Part shown: positions 27,733-36,724 of the stretch, piece after piece | Layout of the letters: each line of letters begins with the position of its first letter | How positions within the stretch are numbered: the stretch's first letter is position 1 | From: Pirellulales bacterium | Lineage (GTDB): Bacteria > Planctomycetota > Planctomycetia > Pirellulales > Thermoguttaceae | Assembly: GCA_016936015.1 (NCBI GenBank) | Contig: JAFGPV010000078.1 | Span: 1 to 64,000 of the forward strand | DNA length: 64,000 nt | Direction: 5' to 3' | Translations under genes and position numbers: made by a program | The notes under the pieces: generated by a model | What the model was told of the DNA's origin: nothing | Seen by the model: the letters and a program-made list of their open reading frames with translations, nothing else | The model's database searches: none

Positions 27733-27812
27733 CTATCCTGAGGCTCTGAGCGAAGCGAAGCATCTGGTCTGGCCGAGGTGCATCGGAGCTCCTTCGCTGC
27801 GCTCAGGATGAC
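27733..27812. repeat. CTGAGCGAAGCGAAG inverted repeat
   Basis: CTGAGCGAAGCGAAGCATCT is inverted as CTTCGCTGCGCTCAGGATGA at the right end. It sits between the DUF1559 gene and the following lipoprotein gene. Confidence 0.8.
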
Positions 27813-27855
27813 ATTGATCAATCATTCAAGAACATTCACAACAAAGAGTCCGGCC

Positions 27856-28230
27856 GTGAAGAATTGCCGTTACTTGATTGTTTTCTTCACCGTTTTGCTG
27901 GCGGCCGGCTGCTCCTCCCGGCCGCCGGCGCCGCCGTACGATTCGAAGCGGGCCAGAGAAATCCTCATTCTCGTCCTGGACGCCTGGAAAGAGAATCGCG
28001 TCGGCACGCTGGCCCGGCGCACGCCGCCCGTCCGCTTCGAAGATGAAGACTGCCGCAACGGGCTGCGCCTGACCGATTACCGGATCGCCCCCGACGCCTC
28101 CTTCACCGGCCCGTTCGACGACGTTACGGTCACGCTGCTGCTGCTGGACCGCCGGGGCAACAAGCTCGAAACCCCCGCCGCCTACCAGATCGCCCTCCAG
28201 CCCCGGCTCTCCGTGCTCCGAAACGATTGA
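27856..28230 (+). CDS. Small lipoprotein of unknown function
   Basis: A protein of about 124 residues starting with GTG at 27856. A short basic start (VKNCRYLIVFF) and a lipobox (VLLAAGC) predict a lipid-anchored product. The rest (SKRAREILILVLDAWKENR to RNGLRLTDYRIAPD) is not a family I can name. The frame runs back into the upstream repeat, so starts at 27778 or 27808 are unlikely. It follows the DUF1559 gene in the same direction; small lipoproteins often sit behind DUF1559 genes in planctomycetes, so they may work together. The role is unknown. Confidence 0.65.
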   Translation: MKNCRYLIVFFTVLLAAGCSSRPPAPPYDSKRAREILILVLDAWKENRVGTLARRTPPVRFEDEDCRNGLRLTDYRIAPDASFTGPFDDVTVTLLLLDRRGNKLETPAAYQIALQPRLSVLRND

Positions 28231-28239
28231 AATCTCTTA

Positions 28240-28263
28240 GAAGCGGCAGGATGCCGCTTCTAC
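28240..28263. repeat. GCGGCA/TGCCGC hairpin between convergent genes
   Basis: AAGCGGCAGGATGCCGCTT at 28241-28259 forms an 8-bp stem. It lies between the stop of the small lipoprotein gene and the stop of ribBA and may serve both as terminator, although no T-run follows. Confidence 0.75.
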
Positions 28264-28267
28264 ATGT

Positions 28268-29512
28268 TTACGGCAGCCGGTGTCCCATCTTGTCCCTTTT
28301 TGCGGCCAGGTAGCGGCTGTTGTGCTCGTGGATCGGGCCGATGATCGGGACCTGGTCAATCACCTCCAGGTCGAATCCGCCGTAGATGAAGGCGTCGGTC
28401 TTCTTCGGATTGTTCGTCAGCAGGCGGACCCGGCCGAGGCCGAGGTCCTTGAGGATCTGGATCCCCACGCCGTAGTCGCGGCTGTCGGCATGATGGCCCA
28501 GCGCCAGGTTCGCCTCGACGGTATCCAGCCCCTGGTCTTGCAGTTGATAGGCCTTGATCTTTTCGATCAGCCCGATGCCGCGGCCCTCCTGCGGCAGGTA
28601 GACCAGCACGCCCGCGCCGTCCTGGGCGATCATCTGCAACGCCAGGTGCAACTGGTCGCCGCAGTCGCAACGGAGCGACGCGAGCAGGTCGCCGGTGAAA
28701 CAGGAGGAGTGCAACCGGACCAGCGGCTGGGCGGCCCGGGTCGGATCGCCGATAATGATCGCCACCGGCTGCTGCTCTTCGTAGCGGACGCCGTAGGCCA
28801 CGATCCGTCCCCGTCCATAGCGGGTGGGCAGGTCCGCCTCGGCCAGACGGTAAACCAGTTTCTCCCGGACGCGGCGGTGCCGGATCAGCGACTCGATGGT
28901 GATGATTTCCAGTTCGAACCGCCGGGCCAGGGCGAACAGCTCTTCCGGCGTGGCCCGGTCGCCGCCGACGCCGAGGATCTCGATCAACACGCCGGCGGGC
29001 GACAGGCCGGCTGTCCGCATCAGGTCGATGGTTGCTTCCGTGTGTCCGGCCCGGCGGAGCACGCCCCCTTCTTTCGCCACGATCGGATAGAGATGCCCCG
29101 GGCGGACAAAATCGCCCGGTCGGCTCTGCGGATTGAGGATCTCGCGGATCGTCCTGGCCCGCTCCGGGGCCGTAATGCCCGTGCGGCTCGTGCGATGATC
29201 CACCGGCACGGTAAACGCCGTCTGCAACGGGGCGGTGTTCTGCTCGACGATGGGAGGAAGCTCCAACCGGTCGGCGACCTCGGGCAGGATCGGCATGCAG
29301 AGCTGACCCCGGCCGTGCGTGATCATGAAGTTGACGATCTCCGGCGTGATCTTTTCCGCTGCGCAGATAAAATCGCCTTCGTTCTCGCGGTCCTCGGCAT
29401 CCATGACGATCACGATCCGCCCGGCGGCCAGGGATTCCACGGCGGTTTGAATCGTCGAAAGTCGCTTTGTCACGGCCCGCGTCCTCCACAAGACGTTGAA
29501 TGTCCCCTTCAT
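28268..29512 (-). CDS. ribBA: RibBA: DHBP synthase / GTP cyclohydrolase II
   Basis: A two-domain riboflavin enzyme of up to 414 residues. The N-terminal half makes 3,4-dihydroxy-2-butanone 4-phosphate from ribulose 5-phosphate ([11 protein letters not shown], then [14 protein letters not shown]). The C-terminal half opens GTP (zinc site [15 protein letters not shown], then [14 protein letters not shown]). Both halves look complete. ATG 29512 has purines directly against it. A GTG at 29473, with GGAGG about nine bases upstream, gives the usual family N-terminus and may be the real start. I see no FMN riboswitch upstream and no other rib gene nearby. Confidence 0.92.
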   Translation of the reverse strand: MKGTFNVLWRTRAVTKRLSTIQTAVESLAAGRIVIVMDAEDRENEGDFICAAEKITPEIVNFMITHGRGQLCMPILPEVADRLELPPIVEQNTAPLQTAFTVPVDHRTSRTGITAPERARTIREILNPQSRPGDFVRPGHLYPIVAKEGGVLRRAGHTEATIDLMRTAGLSPAGVLIEILGVGGDRATPEELFALARRFELEIITIESLIRHRRVREKLVYRLAEADLPTRYGRGRIVAYGVRYEEQQPVAIIIGDPTRAAQPLVRLHSSCFTGDLLASLRCDCGDQLHLALQMIAQDGAGVLVYLPQEGRGIGLIEKIKAYQLQDQGLDTVEANLALGHHADSRDYGVGIQILKDLGLGRVRLLTNNPKKTDAFIYGGFDLEVIDQVPIIGPIHEHNSRYLAAKRDKMGHRLP

Positions 29513-29997
29513 CCCCTTTTCATCCTATTATAATCGAAGATCGTCCCCGGAGCAGGCACACTCCGCGTGCCGTCTGCATACCGCTCTATTTCCGGAATTT
29601 TCCGGTCTCCCGGGAAGGGAAAATTCCCGACGCCGGATCGTTTTCGGGCTACCGCCGACGGAATCCGCCCGGCCGCATTTTTCAATGTGCTTGATTGCGA
29701 TAAAACCCCGAAAACCACGAGATTCTAGGCAAAATAACGAGGATTTATCGCATCTATCGATTTTCTCGACCTCAACTGTTTTTCCGCCGATAAGCAGCAG
29801 TAGCGCTAGACATTTTGCACTCACGCCCTACCCATTAGGGGGGCAAATTACTGCGCACCAACCTACTCGGTAGCCGGCGGCTTACAGCCGCCGAGAGTGA
29901 CTTCCACAATCTGCGGCGGCCATTTGTCGCTGTTAAGCTAACGTTCACATTCAAAATCAATCAACACTTCCAATCCTATCAGGAGGGCATGGAAGCC
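29513..29997. other. Divergent intergenic region ribBA / cysteine-rich gene
   Basis: About 480 bases that must hold promoters for both divergent genes. Small palindromic pieces such as GAAAATTCCC near 29626 and TAGCCGGCGGCTTACAGCCG near 29871-29890 are present. A strong AGGAGG lies at 29981-29986. No open frame here has family features. Confidence 0.45.
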
Positions 29998-30741
29998 ATG
30001 AACAGTCTATTCATGACGGGATTGTTATGCGGTCTGATCGGCGCCGGCGGAGGACCCGGGAGCCGCGGACCGGTCTTGAGCACTTGTTGGAATTGTTGCG
30101 ACGACGACCACTGCGATCCGTGCTGCCGCTACGATCGCGGCCGGCCGGGAATCTTTCCCTTTAATTTGTTGCCTCGTCCCTATGGCGGAGCTTGCGGTCC
30201 CTGTGATGATTGCTGCGATCCCTGCTGCGATCCGTGTTGTGATCCATGCTGTGATCCCTGCTGCTGCCGTCGTGGGCGCGGCTGCCACGATCGGACATAT
30301 ACCGGTCCGTTGACGCCCGTTTGTTCTCTTCTCGGCACACTCTGCGGGGGAGGCGGCGGCTGTTGCGGGGGCGGCTGTGGAATGGGATGCGGAGGCGAGT
30401 GCGTGAGCGGCTGCGGGGGCGGCGGTCACTGGAGCACTTGCGGATGCGGTGAGCGCTACTGGGGCGACTTTTGGAGCTGTCCGCCCGATTGCTGCGATCC
30501 GTGTGATGGTTACGGCAATTACATCGGAGGAGGAAATTGCCGAAGCTGCAACGGCGGCTATGGCGCCATGCAAGCTCAGCCTCGCTACGTCGATCCCGGG
30601 ATGGGCGGCCAAACAATCCAATCTCCCAACCGGCAATCAGACGACTCTGTCAATCCCGCCCCCCAACCCATCGAGCGGATGCCCCATCCGGCTAAGCCCG
30701 TCCCCAGAACGACGCGCAGACCGACGTATTATCGATATTAA
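29998..30741 (+). CDS. Very cysteine-rich small protein with DPCC repeats
   Basis: A 247-residue protein in which about 37 residues are cysteine. A tandem CDPC-type run (about residues 70-93) has repeated Asp-Pro-Cys-Cys units, followed by Gly/Cys-rich stretches (GGGGGCCGGGCGMGCGG) and then a cysteine-free Pro/Arg-rich C-terminus ending in RPTYYRY. The N-terminus (MNSLFMTGLLCGLIGAGGG) is hydrophobic and may be an export signal without the usual basic start. AGGAGG is 11 bases from this ATG; an ATG at 29989 is only two bases away from it. A strong terminator follows, so it is its own transcription unit. A cystine-linked wall protein or metal binder is possible. Function unknown. Confidence 0.7.
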   Translation: MNSLFMTGLLCGLIGAGGGPGSRGPVLSTCWNCCDDDHCDPCCRYDRGRPGIFPFNLLPRPYGGACGPCDDCCDPCCDPCCDPCCDPCCCRRGRGCHDRTYTGPLTPVCSLLGTLCGGGGGCCGGGCGMGCGGECVSGCGGGGHWSTCGCGERYWGDFWSCPPDCCDPCDGYGNYIGGGNCRSCNGGYGAMQAQPRYVDPGMGGQTIQSPNRQSDDSVNPAPQPIERMPHPAKPVPRTTRRPTYYRY

Positions 30742-30746
30742 ACGAG

Positions 30747-30770
30747 AAAAGGGGGACAGGCCCCCTTTTT
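30747..30770 (+). terminator. Rho-independent terminator of the cysteine-rich gene
   Basis: AAAGGGGG-ACAGG-CCCCCTTT forms a perfect stem followed by Ts. It starts six bases after the stop codon. This is the clearest intrinsic terminator in the window. Confidence 0.9.
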
Positions 30771-30847
30771 CATCGGAGTCGTCCAAGCCCATGAGTTCAT
30801 TCTCGTGGGCTTTTTCATGCGCATAAAGAAAAGTAAACTACATGAAT

Positions 30848-30921
30848 GTTTAGCCCCGGCACTTGAGCCGGGAGCAGAACGATCTGTTACGCACACCCGG
30901 CACAAGTGCCGGGGGCTAAAC
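30848..30921. repeat. Paired palindrome with GCCCCGGCAC arms, copy 2
   Basis: GTTTAGCCCCGGCACTTGAG faces CAAGTGCCGGGGGCTAAAC. It is the same family as 20235-20307. It ends 23 bases before the next gene's start. Confidence 0.8.
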
Positions 30922-30944
30922 ATATCGGCCTTTTATCACCTCCT

Positions 30945-32624
30945 ATGGCCATGACCACCGGCATCCACATCCTGCTCGACATGCTCGTCGGTTACGGCGT
31001 GCGGTACATTTTCGGCAATCCCGGCACCACGGAACTGCCGCTTAACGACGCCTTGGCCGACGACCGCCGGTTCACGTACGTCCTCGCTCTGCAGGAGCTT
31101 CCCGCCGTGGCAATCGCCGACGGCTACGCCCAGGCAACGCGCCGGCCGGCCGTGGTGAACCTGCACATCTGCTGCGGCCTAGGCAACGGGATGGGGATGA
31201 TCTACAACGCCTATCGCGAGGGGACACCGCTGCTGATCACCGCCGGTCAGCAGGACCAGCGGATGGCCTTCGAGGAGCCGATTCTCTGGGGCCGGATGAC
31301 GGACGTGGTCCGGCCGTGGACGAAATGGGCTTGCGAAGTCCGTCGAGTGGAGGATCTCCCTTCGGCGATCCGCCGTGCGATGCAGGCGGCGATCACGCCG
31401 CCCACCGGGCCGGTGTTCCTCTCCCTGCCGCTGGACGTGCAGTTGGGCCGGGCGGAGGTCGATGCCACGGTGCCACCGCAGTTGGATCTCCATGTCGCTC
31501 CGCCGCCCGAGGCCCTACGGCAGGCCGCAGAAATCCTGGCGTCGGCCGAGAATCCGGCAATCCTGGTCGGAAGCCGCGTCTGCGAGGCCGACGCCGTAGC
31601 CGAGTTGGCGGCCGTGGCCGAGCTACTCGGCGCCCCCGTCATGCACGAGGCCACCACCTCGCACGGCCGGTGCAGCTTTCCCTCCGATCACCCGTTGGCT
31701 ACATCGCAGTTGCCCTTCTGGTCGCCGGAGGTCCGCGACCGGCTGGCCGAGTTCGACGTGCTGCTGGTCGCGGGCATGAAGCTCATGCAGCAGTACATCT
31801 ACCACGAGCCGGCCCGGCCAATCCCCGAATACGTCCGGCTGGTCCACTTCGACGAAGATCCCTGGGAGCTGAACAAGAACTATCCGCTGGCCGTAGGCGT
31901 AATCGGCCACCTCAAGCCGGGCCTGGCCCAATTGGCACAATCCCTCGAAAAAATACTCTCCCCGGAACAGAAACGTCGCGCCGCGTCCCGCCGGATCGCC
32001 CGGGAAAAGACGAGAAAGGCCGAGCAGGAAAAACTCCGCCGCGAAGCCGACGGCCAACGGGCCGCCCAGCCGATGACCCCGCTCAGCCTGATGGATACCT
32101 TGGCCCGGATCCTCCCGCCCGACGTGGCGGTAATTGAGGAGGCCCCGACGACGACTATGGGCGGCTACTTCGAGCAGGTCGGCGCCCTGAAGAACACCAG
32201 CGGCTACTTCGCCCAGCGCGGCTGGGCCTTGGGCTGGGGCCTGAACTGCGCCATCGGCGTGAAACTGGCCTGGCCAGACCGCCCCGTGCTGGCGCTGATC
32301 GGCGATGGCTCGGCGATGTACGGCATCCAGGGCCTCTGGACCGCCGCCCACTACAACATCCCCGTCACCTTCGTCCTCTGCAACAACACCGAGTACAAGA
32401 TCCTCAAGGACTGCGCTGAGGTCCTCCGCCTTCCCGCGGCCTGCGCCCAACGCCACGAAGGACTCGACGTCGCCGATCCCACCATCGACTACGTCGCCCT
32501 GGCCCAATCCCTCGGCGTCCCCGCCCGCCGTGTCGACGACCCCGATTCGCTGGCCGCCGCGGTGGCGCGGTCGCTAAAGAGTGAATGTCCGGAACTGATT
32601 GAAGTGGCACTACGACAACCGTAA
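30945..32624 (+). CDS. Thiamine-diphosphate enzyme, benzoylformate decarboxylase-like
   Basis: A 559-residue ThDP-dependent enzyme of the acetolactate synthase/benzoylformate decarboxylase group. The N-terminal domain has NPGTTELPLNDAL, the catalytic glutamate in ALQELPAVAIADGYAQ, and NLH like the active-site histidine of benzoylformate decarboxylase. The ThDP-binding motif is GDGSAMYGIQGLWTAAHYN with NN at the end of CNNTEYK. The serine of benzoylformate decarboxylase in NPGS is threonine here. It probably decarboxylates a 2-keto acid; the substrate is unknown. ATG 30945 is preferred because the longer frame runs into the upstream repeat; ATG 30951 is equally possible. Confidence 0.85.
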   Translation: MAMTTGIHILLDMLVGYGVRYIFGNPGTTELPLNDALADDRRFTYVLALQELPAVAIADGYAQATRRPAVVNLHICCGLGNGMGMIYNAYREGTPLLITAGQQDQRMAFEEPILWGRMTDVVRPWTKWACEVRRVEDLPSAIRRAMQAAITPPTGPVFLSLPLDVQLGRAEVDATVPPQLDLHVAPPPEALRQAAEILASAENPAILVGSRVCEADAVAELAAVAELLGAPVMHEATTSHGRCSFPSDHPLATSQLPFWSPEVRDRLAEFDVLLVAGMKLMQQYIYHEPARPIPEYVRLVHFDEDPWELNKNYPLAVGVIGHLKPGLAQLAQSLEKILSPEQKRRAASRRIAREKTRKAEQEKLRREADGQRAAQPMTPLSLMDTLARILPPDVAVIEEAPTTTMGGYFEQVGALKNTSGYFAQRGWALGWGLNCAIGVKLAWPDRPVLALIGDGSAMYGIQGLWTAAHYNIPVTFVLCNNTEYKILKDCAEVLRLPAACAQRHEGLDVADPTIDYVALAQSLGVPARRVDDPDSLAAAVARSLKSECPELIEVALRQP

Positions 32625-32667
32625 AGAATACTAATCCTCCATTTCACTTGACAATGAAGGTAGGGCA

Positions 32668-33288
32668 ATGCGGAATATTCTTATTAAAATTCTCCCAACG
32701 ATTATCATTTTGTTGTCTTTCCAGACTGGGTGCAAGCCGGCAGCCAAATCGACGGTTAAGATTACAATTAAATATCCTGGTGCATCATCGGAAGGGATCG
32801 AGAGTTCAATTTGCATCCCTCTTGAGCATCTGATGCGGACAATGGAAGAAGTTGAATCCTTTACCGGTGTGAGTAGTTCAGAGATCTGCGAAATTTATAT
32901 TCGAGGGCAATCAACAATTGATGCTGACGTCTTGAAGAAAAAGGTTAGTCAGCAGATTCTCTCTTTGACGTCGCTACTACCTGCTGAGTCTGAGATAAGC
33001 CAAGCGGTGGATTTTTCCGGTAAAACGCCTCCCTCGATGTCGGATATACCTAAAGTAGAAAAACTCTATGTCGAAATCGACCAAGCCAAAGCAGCAAGAC
33101 TGGAAATATCACTTCACGCTATTTCCAATGCAGTTAAAAAAGGTGTGGATTCAGGGAAGCCGCTGTCAGAAGTGGAAGTCCTGTCGGAAAACGGCAAGTC
33201 ATTTCCATTAAGTGAAATTGCCAAGTTTACAAAAGGCCATGAGCCGAAGTACCGAGTGCGACATTGGTCTGCAACGGAGAACCCGTGA
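32668..33288 (+). CDS. Lipoprotein resembling an isolated RND porter domain
   Basis: A 206-residue lipid-anchored protein (lipobox SFQTGC) with purine-rich AAGGTAGGG before the start. The body resembles the porter domain of RND pumps. TVKITIKYPGASSEGIES matches the first porter strand, where the pump at 39318 has QVTCSYPGANAQVV, and LYVEIDQAKAARLEISLHAI matches the second (the same pump has RIWLDPEQLAARDLTVDDV). No membrane helices follow. The composition is much AT-richer than its neighbours. After the stop, a different frame continues NGEPVNMLLVLKPSF, which fits the next porter strand, so the 3' end may be frameshifted and the product cut short. A repeat at 33354 follows. Function unknown. 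Confidence 0.6.
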   Translation: MRNILIKILPTIIILLSFQTGCKPAAKSTVKITIKYPGASSEGIESSICIPLEHLMRTMEEVESFTGVSSSEICEIYIRGQSTIDADVLKKKVSQQILSLTSLLPAESEISQAVDFSGKTPPSMSDIPKVEKLYVEIDQAKAARLEISLHAISNAVKKGVDSGKPLSEVEVLSENGKSFPLSEIAKFTKGHEPKYRVRHWSATENP

Positions 33289-33353
33289 ATATGCTGCTCG
33301 TTCTGAAACCCTCGTTTTCGAACGGGAATGAGAGGAAAAAGCAGAACAATACT

Positions 33354-33376
33354 GATGCGGCAAGATGCCGCATCTA
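33354..33376. repeat. GCGGCA/TGCCGC hairpin
   Basis: GATGCGGCAAGATGCCGCAT forms a perfect palindrome with a 3-base loop. It lies just downstream of the likely frameshifted end of the RND-porter-like gene. Confidence 0.8.
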
Positions 33377-33504
33377 CTTTTCGCGCTGTTTCATAATCCC
33401 GCCGCCGCTTCCAAGAAATGCAAAACGACGGCCGTGGGGACCGCCGTTTTGCACGAGGAGCTTTGGTTGCCCGAGGATCACCAGTGGTAAATCAGACCCC
33501 TCTT

Positions 33505-34029
33505 TTAATCCTCCCGGTCAAGGAACACGTCGGCGGACAGGCGGCGCTCGGCGGCCACGCCGAGCTCGTCCAGCCGGCGGCGTTTGCCGACGGCGTGCCA
33601 CGGTCCAACCCCGGACAGCTCCGGCATCATGTCCAGCAGTTGGTCGATGATGGTTTGCACCATGCGGCGGACCGATTCCTGCTTGACGTTGCCCTTGATG
33701 GCCAACGCCGATTTCATCAAGCGGACCAATTGCGCCCGCAGCAGCAGCGGAGGCGAAATCGCTTCGTCGGCCTCGACCAGCAATTCGCTGATGGGCACGT
33801 CCAGCACCGTCTGCCAGCGGTAGAGTTGGCTGAGCGTCATGTCGCTGGTTTCCAACTCCTGCTGCCGGATCGCGGCGGCGTCGATGTTCAATCGTCTCGC
33901 AATCGTGCGGCGCGAGACTCCCTGCTGGCGCCGGACTTGGGCCAGCCGGTGCAACGGCCGTCCCGACGGGGGAAGCGGCACGTCGAAACCGCCCCCCGCT
34001 CCCAGTGAACTGATGTCAATAGTGCTCAT
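33505..34029 (-). CDS. XRE-like helix-turn-helix transcriptional regulator
   Basis: A 174-residue protein. An HTH of the XRE type spans about 25-80: LHRLAQVRRQQGVSRRTIAR, then LETSDMTLSQLYRWQTVLDV. The C-terminal half is helical (RLMKSALAIKGNVKQESVRR) and may bring about dimerisation. The start has AGGA seven bases upstream. It has no partner gene in the same direction, so its target is unknown. Confidence 0.75.
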   Translation of the reverse strand: MSTIDISSLGAGGGFDVPLPPSGRPLHRLAQVRRQQGVSRRTIARRLNIDAAAIRQQELETSDMTLSQLYRWQTVLDVPISELLVEADEAISPPLLLRAQLVRLMKSALAIKGNVKQESVRRMVQTIIDQLLDMMPELSGVGPWHAVGKRRRLDELGVAAERRLSADVFLDRED

Positions 34030-34416
34030 GGAAACATCCTCCCCGGTCCACGTCCCTCGAGGAACCGGTGTGAATAGATAGAGAATGAGAACGAAAAATT
34101 CAGGAGATCCAACGTCTCTGCAGAACGGTATTGAATTGTCCGTTCCTGGTAACGTCGCTTACCCAGATCTCTCCGACGTTACCGCCAATGACTGGCCCGT
34201 TGGTGCAAAACGAAAGGAGAAAAAAGAGATGATTCCATTAATCCCTTCCGGATTAATCATAACCCTTGTCCCTTGACGAGGCAAGGGGGGTTTCGGTAAA
34301 TTTCCATGATTTTTTAAGGCTTTAATGTAGAAGCGGCATCCTACCGCTTCAGGCAAATCTTGATGCGGCAAGATGTCGCATCTACTTTGGCCGAGATCGG
34401 TTCCTACCTGCGAAAA
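34030..34416. other. Intergenic region with a GCGGCA repeat pair
   Basis: Nearly 390 bases with no credible gene. The only clear structure is the repeat pair at 34328-34385. An AT-rich stretch near 34085-34300 has no recognisable feature. Confidence 0.5.
34328..34385. repeat. Pair of GCGGCA/TGCCGC hairpins
   Basis: AAGCGGCATCCTACCGCTT and GATGCGGCAAGATGTCGCAT are imperfect hairpins of the family seen at 20598. Each has one arm mismatch. Confidence 0.8.
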
Positions 34417-35019
34417 TCAAGGCTCCGGCACCATGCGCCGTGCCCGCTCCCGCTGCAGGAAGTTAGGCTCGGCGGGCCGGCTGTCCGCGTCCCATAAGCC
34501 CATCGTCCGCCGATCGACCAGCCGAAAGCCCCTTTTTCGTGAAAAACCGGGAGCCGTCTTTCCCGAGGACGCGTGGACGCCCTCGAAACGCACCGATCCA
34601 GTCGCCGAACGGCCAGTCGAAGCGTCCGCCGGCAACAAACGTGGTTTTCCCGGTGCGGCCTTCCACGCCCGGGCGATCTCGGCCAGCGGAAGCCCTCCCT
34701 CTTCTTCGTAGAGCAGGACCAACTCACCGCGGCTGAACAGCAGGGCCTGCCGCAGCACCGACTCCCGGCCTTGGGACCGCACCAGGCACACCGCTCTGAC
34801 CTGGGGGTACGCCCGGGTGATTTCCGTAATTACCTCGCTGGTGGCGTCGGTTGAGCCGTCGTCGATAATCAGAAGCTCAAAATCCTTCGTGCACTCGGAT
34901 ACCAACTCAAGAATTTCGTGTACCGTATCGGCCAACGTCCCCTGAACGTTTCTCACCGGCAGCAAAACACTCAGAAAACCGGACACGAAAAGCCCTTTCT
35001 CAGGTAGTCGAGGTTCCAT
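34417..35019 (-). CDS. Short family 2 glycosyltransferase
   Basis: A protein of up to 200 residues with the start of a GT2 (GT-A) fold: LSVLLPVRNVQGTLADTV, then LLIIDDGSTDATSEV and RGELVLLYEEEGGLPL in the place of the usual DxD region. The C-terminal half of a normal GT2, with its acceptor region, is short and has no membrane helix, so it may be truncated or specialised. A GTG at 34986 with AAAGGG about seven bases upstream is an alternative start with better translation signals. It is divergent from hisI, and no sugar-related gene is adjacent. Confidence 0.7.
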   Translation of the reverse strand: MEPRLPEKGLFVSGFLSVLLPVRNVQGTLADTVHEILELVSECTKDFELLIIDDGSTDATSEVITEITRAYPQVRAVCLVRSQGRESVLRQALLFSRGELVLLYEEEGGLPLAEIARAWKAAPGKPRLLPADASTGRSATGSVRFEGVHASSGKTAPGFSRKRGFRLVDRRTMGLWDADSRPAEPNFLQRERARRMVPEP

Positions 35020-35241
35020 TGAGGATGAAAATTCATTGAATCATCCCCGCTGTTGCGCTCATAAAAAAACATCGGTTCGGGGGGATGGCCCGCTCGACGG
35101 AAGACGAATATCGACAAATTATGCCATAATCCGCGAAAAAACCAGATTTTTCGACCGCGACGATTCTGAGGGTCTGTCGGTATAAGTCCGTTTGGACTAT
35201 CATCAGGATTTTCAGTTTAAGCCCCTTTCCGCGGTTATTAC

Positions 35242-35634
35242 ATGGATATCACCCCCGAAAACGGCCCCGATTTCGCCCGGGGCGACGGACTTCTACCCGC
35301 CGTCGTCCAGGACGCCCAAACCGGCGAGGTCCTGATGTTGGCCTACATGAGTCCCGAAAGCTACGCCGAGACCCTGGCCACCGGCCGGGCCGTGTTTTAC
35401 AGCCGTAGCAGAAAGAAATTGTGGCGCAAAGGCGAACAGAGCGGACACGTCCAGCACGTCAAGGCCGTCTATCTCGATTGCGACCGCGATTGCCTCCTCC
35501 TAAAAGTCGAACAAGTCGGCGGGGCCGCCTGTCACGAAGGATATAAAAGCTGCTTCTTCCGCCAGGTCACCCCCGAGGGGCTGAAAATCGTCGCCTCCCG
35601 GGTGTTCGACCCGGAAAAGGTATACAAGAGGTAA
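35242..35634 (+). CDS. hisI: Phosphoribosyl-AMP cyclohydrolase
   Basis: A 130-residue enzyme of the third step of histidine synthesis, opening the adenine ring of PR-AMP. The family pattern is plain: [34 protein letters not shown], the metal-binding Asp/Cys set in [11 protein letters not shown], and [11 protein letters not shown]. There is no fused pyrophosphohydrolase (HisE) domain. hisG begins two bases after its stop, so the two are cotranscribed. No other his gene is in the window. Confidence 0.95.
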   Translation: MDITPENGPDFARGDGLLPAVVQDAQTGEVLMLAYMSPESYAETLATGRAVFYSRSRKKLWRKGEQSGHVQHVKAVYLDCDRDCLLLKVEQVGGAACHEGYKSCFFRQVTPEGLKIVASRVFDPEKVYKR

Positions 35635-35636
35635 CC

Positions 35637-36512
35637 ATGTCAAACGTCCTAAAACTCGGGCTTCCCGCCGGCAGTCTGCAAGAGGCGGCGGTGGAGCTTT
35701 TCCGCCGGGCGGGATACAAAATCTCCCTAAGTTCCCGCAGCTATTACCCGACCATTGACGACGAGGAGGTCGAATGCCTCCTGATCCGCGCCCAGGAGAT
35801 GGCCCGGTACGTCCAGGACGGCGTGCTCGACTGCGGGCTGACCGGGCACGATTGGATCATCGAGAACGGGGCTGATGTCCACGAGGTGGCCGAGTTGATC
35901 TTCTCGAAGGTCAGCCGCCGGCCCGTCCGCTGGGTGCTGGCCGTCCCCGAGGACTCCCCGATCCGGGACGTCAAAGACCTGGAAGGCAAACGGATCGCCA
36001 CCGAGGGCGTGGGACTGACGGAGCAATTTCTGGCCCGGCACGGCGTCAAGGCCAAGGTGGAATTCAGTTGGGGGGCCACCGAGGTCAAGCCGCCCCGGCT
36101 CGTCGACGCCATCGTCGAGGTGACCGAGACTGGCAGCTCGCTCCGGGCCAACCACCTGCGGATCGTCGCCGAGGTGCTCCAAAGCACCCCCCGGCTGATC
36201 GCCAACCGCGGCGCCTACGCCAATCCCTGGAAAAAGCAGAAAATCGACGATATCGCCCTGATGCTCCAGGGGGCGATGGCCGCTGAAGGAAAGGTCGGCC
36301 TGATGATGAATGTCCCCCGAGACAAACTAAAAAGCGTCTTGGCCCTGTTGCCCGCCCTGCAAAAACCGACCGTCGCCGGCCTGGCCGACGAAAACTGGTG
36401 CGACGTCAACACGATCCTCGACGAGTCCGTCGTCCGGAACATCATCCCCCGCCTGAAGGCCGCCGGCGCCCGGGGCATCGTCGAGTACCCGCTCAACAAG
36501 GTGATTGATTAA
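35637..36512 (+). CDS. hisG: ATP phosphoribosyltransferase, long form
   Basis: A 291-residue HisG, which joins ATP and PRPP in the first step of histidine synthesis. The length and the C-terminal domain (from about residue 215, with [13 protein letters not shown] and [14 protein letters not shown]) mark the long form that is inhibited by histidine and needs no HisZ. Catalytic-domain motifs include [11 protein letters not shown] and [17 protein letters not shown]. It follows hisI by two bases. Confidence 0.95.
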   Translation: MSNVLKLGLPAGSLQEAAVELFRRAGYKISLSSRSYYPTIDDEEVECLLIRAQEMARYVQDGVLDCGLTGHDWIIENGADVHEVAELIFSKVSRRPVRWVLAVPEDSPIRDVKDLEGKRIATEGVGLTEQFLARHGVKAKVEFSWGATEVKPPRLVDAIVEVTETGSSLRANHLRIVAEVLQSTPRLIANRGAYANPWKKQKIDDIALMLQGAMAAEGKVGLMMNVPRDKLKSVLALLPALQKPTVAGLADENWCDVNTILDESVVRNIIPRLKAAGARGIVEYPLNKVID

Positions 36513-36529
36513 ATGATCAAAAAGCCGCT

Positions 36530-36700
36530 TGCGGATTGCAAATGCCGAAGGATAAAACCCGAATGACGAAAGAATGACAAATGACGAATGTCAAATGTCA
36601 AAACCGCAATTTCAATTTCCCTTCCTACCCTTCACACTTTTCGTTCTTCCTTCAGTTGTTCAATTTGCAATTTGCAATTGACAATTTACAATAGAATCGC
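36530..36700. repeat. Low-complexity AATGAC and TTTGCAAT repeats
   Basis: Degenerate AATGACGAA/AATGACAAA units lie at about 36560-36600. TTTGCAATTTGCAATTGACA followed by ATTTACAAT lies at about 36662-36692. A short relative, CAATTTACAATTGACC, occurs at about 50158. This looks like a short-unit dispersed repeat between hisG and the RidA gene. Confidence 0.6.
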
Positions 36701-36724
36701 CTCAGTTAAGAGGTCTTCCTACCC

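Noticed and set aside
28280-29533. 417-codon open frame on the plus strand over ribBA
   Set aside because: Complement shadow of a clear ribBA gene with all motifs.
29520-29660. Possible FMN riboswitch upstream of ribBA (GGGAAAATTCCCGACGCCGG piece)
   Set aside because: Only one short stretch resembles the element and it lies in the wrong orientation for ribBA; the other conserved helices are absent.
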